DNA of 64,000 bases. It comes from Macrosoma leucophasiata (lineage: Eukaryota > Arthropoda > Insecta > Lepidoptera > Hedylidae). The notes below the pieces were generated by a model. The model saw nothing but the letters and a program-made list of their open reading frames with translations. It ran no database searches and was not told the origin of the DNA. Below, piece after piece: positions 10,647-64,000 of this stretch. The position numbers were made by a program, and so were the translations under genes. Every line of letters starts with the position of its first letter. The stretch's first letter is position 1. Location of the stretch: assembly GCA_036365455.1 (NCBI GenBank), contig JAWQUS010000032.1:12966001-13030000 (forward strand), read 5' to 3'.

Positions 10647-10872
10647 TTTTTATTTTTAAAGAAAAATGGAAAGAAAAATTTGACTTCAGGCGAGGCTCGA
10701 ACTCGCGACCTACTGGGAATCTAGTCCAGCCGCTCTTCCAATTGAGCTACTGAAGCCCTGCCCGATTTGTCAAATCTTTCCTTCACATCTATTGCATTGC
10801 TTTATGGTAGCAGTAGCGCCATCTATTACCAACTATGCTAGTTAGGCAACCGATATAATAGACTTTTCAGTT
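10647..10872 (-). repeat. Family C tRNA-like cassette, copy 2
   Basis: Full-length minus-strand copy with the tRNA-like part at 10682-10757. It is separated by only ~47 bp from copy 3 in the opposite direction, so the two could fold into a long hairpin. Confidence 0.8.
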
Positions 10873-10918
10873 TATTGAATATCGTAAAGAAGTCGCTTTT
10901 ACCCTTAATAATTGATGA

Positions 10919-11085
10919 ATTTCAGTAGCTCAATTGGAAGAGCGGCTGGACTAGATTCCCAGTAGGTCGCGAGTTCGAGCCTCGCCTGAAGTCAAATTTT
11001 TCTTTCCATTTTTCTTTAAAAATAAAAAATATATTTCATAAGCATGTGTTAATGCGAAATAATATCAAACAATGTATTCATTCCA
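10919..11085 (+). repeat. Family C tRNA-like cassette, copy 3 (5'-truncated)
   Basis: Begins directly at the tRNA-like part (10919-10993), followed by the T-rich tract, AAAAATAAAAA and an AAGCATGTGTTAATGCGAAA tail shared with copy 4. Confidence 0.75.
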
Positions 11086-11470
11086 CTGCGTAGTGGTGTC
11101 GGATGGCCAATGGCGCGTGAGGTGGCCGAGAAATGCGCCGGTTTTTCGGTCGCACATCAAAAGGAGTGGGTGGGCCAGCGTCGTACTGTAAAGATATAGG
11201 TACTTATCGCCGCTGCAGTTAATATTTCCACGTCCATCTCAAAAAAAGTTAAGCACAGAGCGTTAACCCATTCCATGTCCCATGTACCACATGTGTCCAT
11301 TTGGATTGTTTTAACTATTGTGTCTGCTTGAGGGCAGTGAACGTGTTAAGTACAAAGTGACTGTCGCCGTTCTGTTCTGTGGTCGCCATCGAGTAGTTGC
11401 ATTTCAGCCATCGCTTGGCCATCTCGCTTGACCAGCGCTGGCAGTGTAGAGGAGCCATATATACTTACTA
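11086..11470. other. Intergenic sequence, nothing recognised
   Basis: Unique-looking sequence between the tRNA-like cassettes and the 3' side of the Jockey-type element. Confidence 0.4.
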
Positions 11471-11474
11471 AACA

Positions 11475-13754
11475 TCATACCTCCCTCCGCGCGTGAAGTG
11501 CGACAGGGGGGGGATGGTTCGGGGGTCGAGGTGTGCCTCGTTCCCCGGGCCTATCTGCCCCCGATGCGTCGGGGGCGTGGTCGAATGAAGGGGATGTTGG
11601 CATGCAGAGAAACTCGCTGAGGGAGGCCAATTTTTTTTTTTTCACTTTTTTTTTCTTTTTTATTCCCTTCTTTTTCCTTTCTGTTTTTTTTTTTGACAGT
11701 GCAGCCACGGTCCCGAACGACGACTCCATTCCTCGACCGGGGCATGATCCCGGTCGGTGGGCGGGGCACGAACCCGCCCAGTACAGATCTGGTGGGTGGG
11801 GCCCGACAGGTTGGTTGTGTGTATCCAATGTGTCTATATGTGTGTATGTCTCTGCGGCTCTCACTGTGATCCGGGGGACCGGGGCCACAGGGGGAATGGG
11901 GTGGGCGACATCGGCTCGACGTGCTCCCGGTGATGCAGGGGGGAGGATCTCGCGCGGCAACGGACGACCCTCGGGCGGACGGCAATGGAGAGGGGCGAAT
12001 CCGCGGAGATGCTCGTGGGGTCCGTTGTCTGCGCGGTCGAACATTCGACGCGCTAGACGGACCACGAAATCCTCCACGGACTCAACCCCTAGGTCCCGGG
12101 CGATGACATCGTTGCGCACGTACCTCCCCGCGCCTGTGATTAGCCGGAGAGACACATTCTGCTGTACCTGAAGCCGACGTCGCTGCGTCGCAGAGCATAA
12201 AGCAAACCATGCAGGTGCGGCGTACGTCAGCCTCGAGCGGACATAGGTTTTGTATAACCGGATTTTGGTCCGGAGTGGCAGTTTCGATTGCAATACCGGA
12301 CGCAGCATCGAGCGCGCAGCTGCCGCCTGTTGCACCACGTGATTCACAGTGGGCACCATGCGGAGCGCGCGGTCGATGCTACATCCCAGGTATTTTACCG
12401 TAGACTGCCAGGCTATGTCCTGACCTCGCAGTCGGAGCGGCAATGGACAGCGGCGGACTCGTGTTACGATAGCGGCCGTCTTGTCTACGTTGACGGCCAT
12501 CCGCCATTTGTCCAGCCACTCTGGCAGCAGGTCCAGCAGGTGTTGCATTTTAGCTATTGCTATATGCAACCGAGCAGATGTCGCAATATAGGCACTGTCG
12601 TCGGCAAACAAGGACAGCATGAAAAGAAAAAGAAAAGAAAAAGAAAAGAAAACATTTATTTCCCATGACATGACGTCCCTCTCTCCCTCTCGTAGATGGT
12701 CGCGCAGGGTGGGAACGTCGTCTGTGTACGCCGCGTAAAGGCACGGCGATAGACAGCTGCCTTGTGGTACTCCGGCACGGATTGGATGCTGGGCCGAGTC
12801 GCAGCCCTCCACCGTGACGTAGAACCGCCGATCTTGAAGAAAGTCAGCTACCACCCTATAAATGCCAACTGGTAGCTTGGCGGCTATTTTGTCGAGGAGG
12901 TCAACATGCCACACGCGGTCAAAAGCTTTTTTTATGTCTAGAAAAACTCCGACCGCGTAGCGGCCCCTGTTGGCCTCATCGGCTAGGTGATGCAGCACCC
13001 GGGTCAGCTGCAATGTCGTTGAGTGTCCCGCGCGGAAGCCAAATTGCTCCTCTCTACTCGGGAGGAGTGGTCTCAGCCTCCGCAGCAGGAGACGCTCAAA
13101 TAACTTACCCAGGTGCGACAATAGCGTAATAGGGCGATAGCTGGACGGGAGTCGACGGTCCTTGCCCGGTTTCGGAAGGACAATGACCTTACCCAACTTC
13201 CAATCAGTGGGAAAATGGGCAGTCCGGAGTACCCCGTTGCAGAGTTTGGTTAATGACACTAAACTCCTCCACGGTAGATGTCGGAGCGCCTCGATGGGGA
13301 TTCCGTCAGGCCCGGCGACTTTCCGACTAGGCAGTCGGAGAACTGCTTTGCGGAGCTCAGACGGGGAGATAAAATCTTCTCCCTGGAGCGGCGCAGTGGG
13401 GGCCGATAGGAGTTCCCTCACTCGGCGCTCACAATCATCATGGTGCTCGACGACAGCGCCTCTGGCGGGGTTGGGGGTGAACACCCCTTCCAGGTGTTTG
13501 GCCATTATTTCGGCACGATCCTGAGGCCTGTAGCACCTTCTTCCGCTGCTATCTAGCAGCGGATAGGTAGGTGCAGCTTCGCGCGTGAGCGCTCTCGTGA
13601 GCGCGTAGAGATTCGTGTCTCTCTCTCCCACTCGGTCGATCGTGGTTTCCCACGTCGACCCGCGGTACGCGCTCACGGCGGAGGAGCCATAAGTGAATCT
13701 AGTAATGATAGTTAATGATACTAATGATTGCATAGTGCGTGTACTGGATCGCAC
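11475..13754 (-). CDS. Jockey-type non-LTR reverse transcriptase, 5'-truncated
   Basis: An open frame of 759 codons on the minus strand. Recognisable domains begin near residue 45 and the endonuclease is missing, so the element is truncated at about 13690. The reverse transcriptase has VLPKPGKD and SYRPITLLSHLGKLFERLL, EEQFGFRAGHST, motif A FLDIKKAFD (271-279), motif B AGVPQGSCLSP (327-337) and motif C FADD (383-386). About 17 extra codons from an A-rich insertion (12618-12669 on the plus strand) sit just before motif C. The frame runs on through an AAAAAG-rich tract (near 11629-11695) into Arg/Pro-rich sequence, so the true protein probably ended earlier. Related to the fragment at 5801-6311. 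Likely inactive. Confidence 0.8.
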   Translation of the reverse strand: MRSSTRTMQSLVSLTIITRFTYGSSAVSAYRGSTWETTIDRVGERDTNLYALTRALTREAAPTYPLLDSSGRRCYRPQDRAEIMAKHLEGVFTPNPARGAVVEHHDDCERRVRELLSAPTAPLQGEDFISPSELRKAVLRLPSRKVAGPDGIPIEALRHLPWRSLVSLTKLCNGVLRTAHFPTDWKLGKVIVLPKPGKDRRLPSSYRPITLLSHLGKLFERLLLRRLRPLLPSREEQFGFRAGHSTTLQLTRVLHHLADEANRGRYAVGVFLDIKKAFDRVWHVDLLDKIAAKLPVGIYRVVADFLQDRRFYVTVEGCDSAQHPIRAGVPQGSCLSPCLYAAYTDDVPTLRDHLREGERDVMSWEINVFFSFSFLFLFMLSLFADDSAYIATSARLHIAIAKMQHLLDLLPEWLDKWRMAVNVDKTAAIVTRVRRCPLPLRLRGQDIAWQSTVKYLGCSIDRALRMVPTVNHVVQQAAAARSMLRPVLQSKLPLRTKIRLYKTYVRSRLTYAAPAWFALCSATQRRRLQVQQNVSLRLITGAGRYVRNDVIARDLGVESVEDFVVRLARRMFDRADNGPHEHLRGFAPLHCRPPEGRPLPREILPPASPGARRADVAHPIPPVAPVPRITVRAAETYTHIDTLDTHNQPVGPHPPDLYWAGSCPAHRPGSCPGRGMESSFGTVAALSKKKTERKKKGIKKKKKVKKKKLASLSEFLCMPTSPSFDHAPDASGADRPGERGTPRPPNHPPPVALHARREV

Positions 13755-13759
13755 TATTT

Positions 13760-14119
13760 TAACGTTCCATTATACGTACTATGTTGAAATAACTCCACTT
13801 CGTGAGGGATACAAAAATACATACACAATAAAAGATAGATATTAAATATTCCTTGACAAAGGCGTCAAAATAAATTTATTGGATTCCGGATAATCTTTTA
13901 TATTTACTATAGTTACTATGAAATCTGTTTTTATTTTTAGGTTTTTGTATTGTGAAACCGGAGCGTAAGTATTATATGTCAAATGGACTCAATGTAGTGT
14001 CAAATTGAATTTGACAGTTCACAGTTGGTGATAGCACCCGAATTTTGCGCTGGGTGTCGATCGTAATTCTAATAATTAATTAGAATAATGTTTTGTTACG
14101 ATTCGAGATAAACTGAGAG
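13760..14119 (+). promoter_or_regulatory. Probable PI4KA promoter and 5' UTR
   Basis: Unique-looking AT-rich sequence between the Jockey fragment and the first PI4KA codon. I see no convincing TATA box or initiator. An AT-rich near-palindrome (ATTCTAAT / ATTAGAAT) lies at about 14065-14086. The role is inferred from position only. Confidence 0.4.
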
Positions 14120-63616
<49,497 letters not shown>

Positions 63617-63670
63617 CCTCTATGCATTCGGCCGTAAAGGCCTCGTCTGCGGGTAAATGCGAAACAATAG

Positions 63671-63970
63671 TACACCACCTAAAATTCCATACAAACGCTT
63701 ATTCTGGTTACCTATTACACAGACATCAATCAGTGACGTGTTTTTACACGCGCACACAGAAATGTAGCGCGTAGGACTATGACCTAAAACAATCGTAAAA
63801 TAAGTCGTCGCAATGACTACGTGACCAAATTAATTAAAAATAGACCGCTCGATACCTCACTGTGAAGTTTATCCAACTGGCTTTCGAGGGGGGATGATGG
63901 ATGAGGAAGGGGAAATCAGGCGGGACGTCGAAGTGTCCATTCTATACGTATTATTATTACATATTCTCTG
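63671..63970 (+). mobile_element. Family E element, 300 bp
   Basis: Longer member with an extra ~80-bp middle part. It starts TACACCACCTAAAATTCC and ends ATATTCTCTG. Flanked by ACAATAG at 63664-63670 and 63971-63977. Confidence 0.87.
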
Positions 63971-64000
63971 ACAATAGTTATCAGATATGTCGACCATTTC

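Noticed and set aside
11533..12171. Plus-strand frames opposite the Jockey-type ORF, including a Phe-rich run
   Set aside because: Antisense shadows of a GC-rich reverse transcriptase frame and of an A-rich tract.

Overview
The window is eukaryotic nuclear DNA, most likely from a moth or butterfly. The backbone is AT-rich, and a single large gene has introns packed with transposable elements. Several of these have termini I associate with Lepidoptera, such as a Helitron 5' end reading TCTATACTAATATTATAAAG and an AACCGACTTC foldback. I see no prokaryotic genes, rRNA or CRISPR.

The only conserved host gene I can support is PI4KA (phosphatidylinositol 4-kinase III alpha) on the plus strand. It runs from an ATG at 14120 to the right edge. 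I reconstructed 35 coding exons by matching splice sites, codon phase and recalled family sequence. They total 5,962 nt, or about 1,987 codons. All junctions keep phase, and the last exon ends one base into the DFG aspartate codon, so the activation loop and C-terminus lie beyond 64000. Coding sequence is about 12% of the gene span seen here.

Bases 1-14000 are a transposon patchwork. They hold a near-intact 3.2-kb RTE-like retrotransposon (2269-5463) inside an older foldback element, a 1.9-kb composite foldback transposon (5585-7522) carrying pieces of two retrotransposons, arrays of ~100-bp units with an AAGATGGCGG motif, inverted tRNA-like cassettes, and a 5'-truncated Jockey-type retrotransposon on the minus strand (11475-13754).

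Repeat families used below: A, ~285-bp SINE-like repeat starting TGGTGGTAGAGCTCC with an A-rich end; B, tRNA-derived SINE with box B GGTTCGATTCCC; C, mobile tRNA-like cassette; D, ~300-bp repeat with TATCTATCGATAG; E, element starting CACACCGCGG with 7-bp target duplications ending TAG; F, hAT-like MITE starting CATAGAGCAAC; G, ~100-bp units with GCCATCTTGGA; H, ~630-bp repeat bounded by AGGGTTCCGTA and its complement; I, MITE with AATATTGCACATCGA ends; J, K and L, minor families.

The most notable observations concern how mobile and repeated DNA have reshaped the gene. A family E element inserted exactly at the acceptor of intron 33 and duplicated it. Exons 11, 20 and 28 each have decayed partial copies in neighbouring introns. 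Intron 6 is almost entirely a CpG-dense 15-bp minisatellite whose units can each form a hairpin and which stays open in the exon's reading frame.
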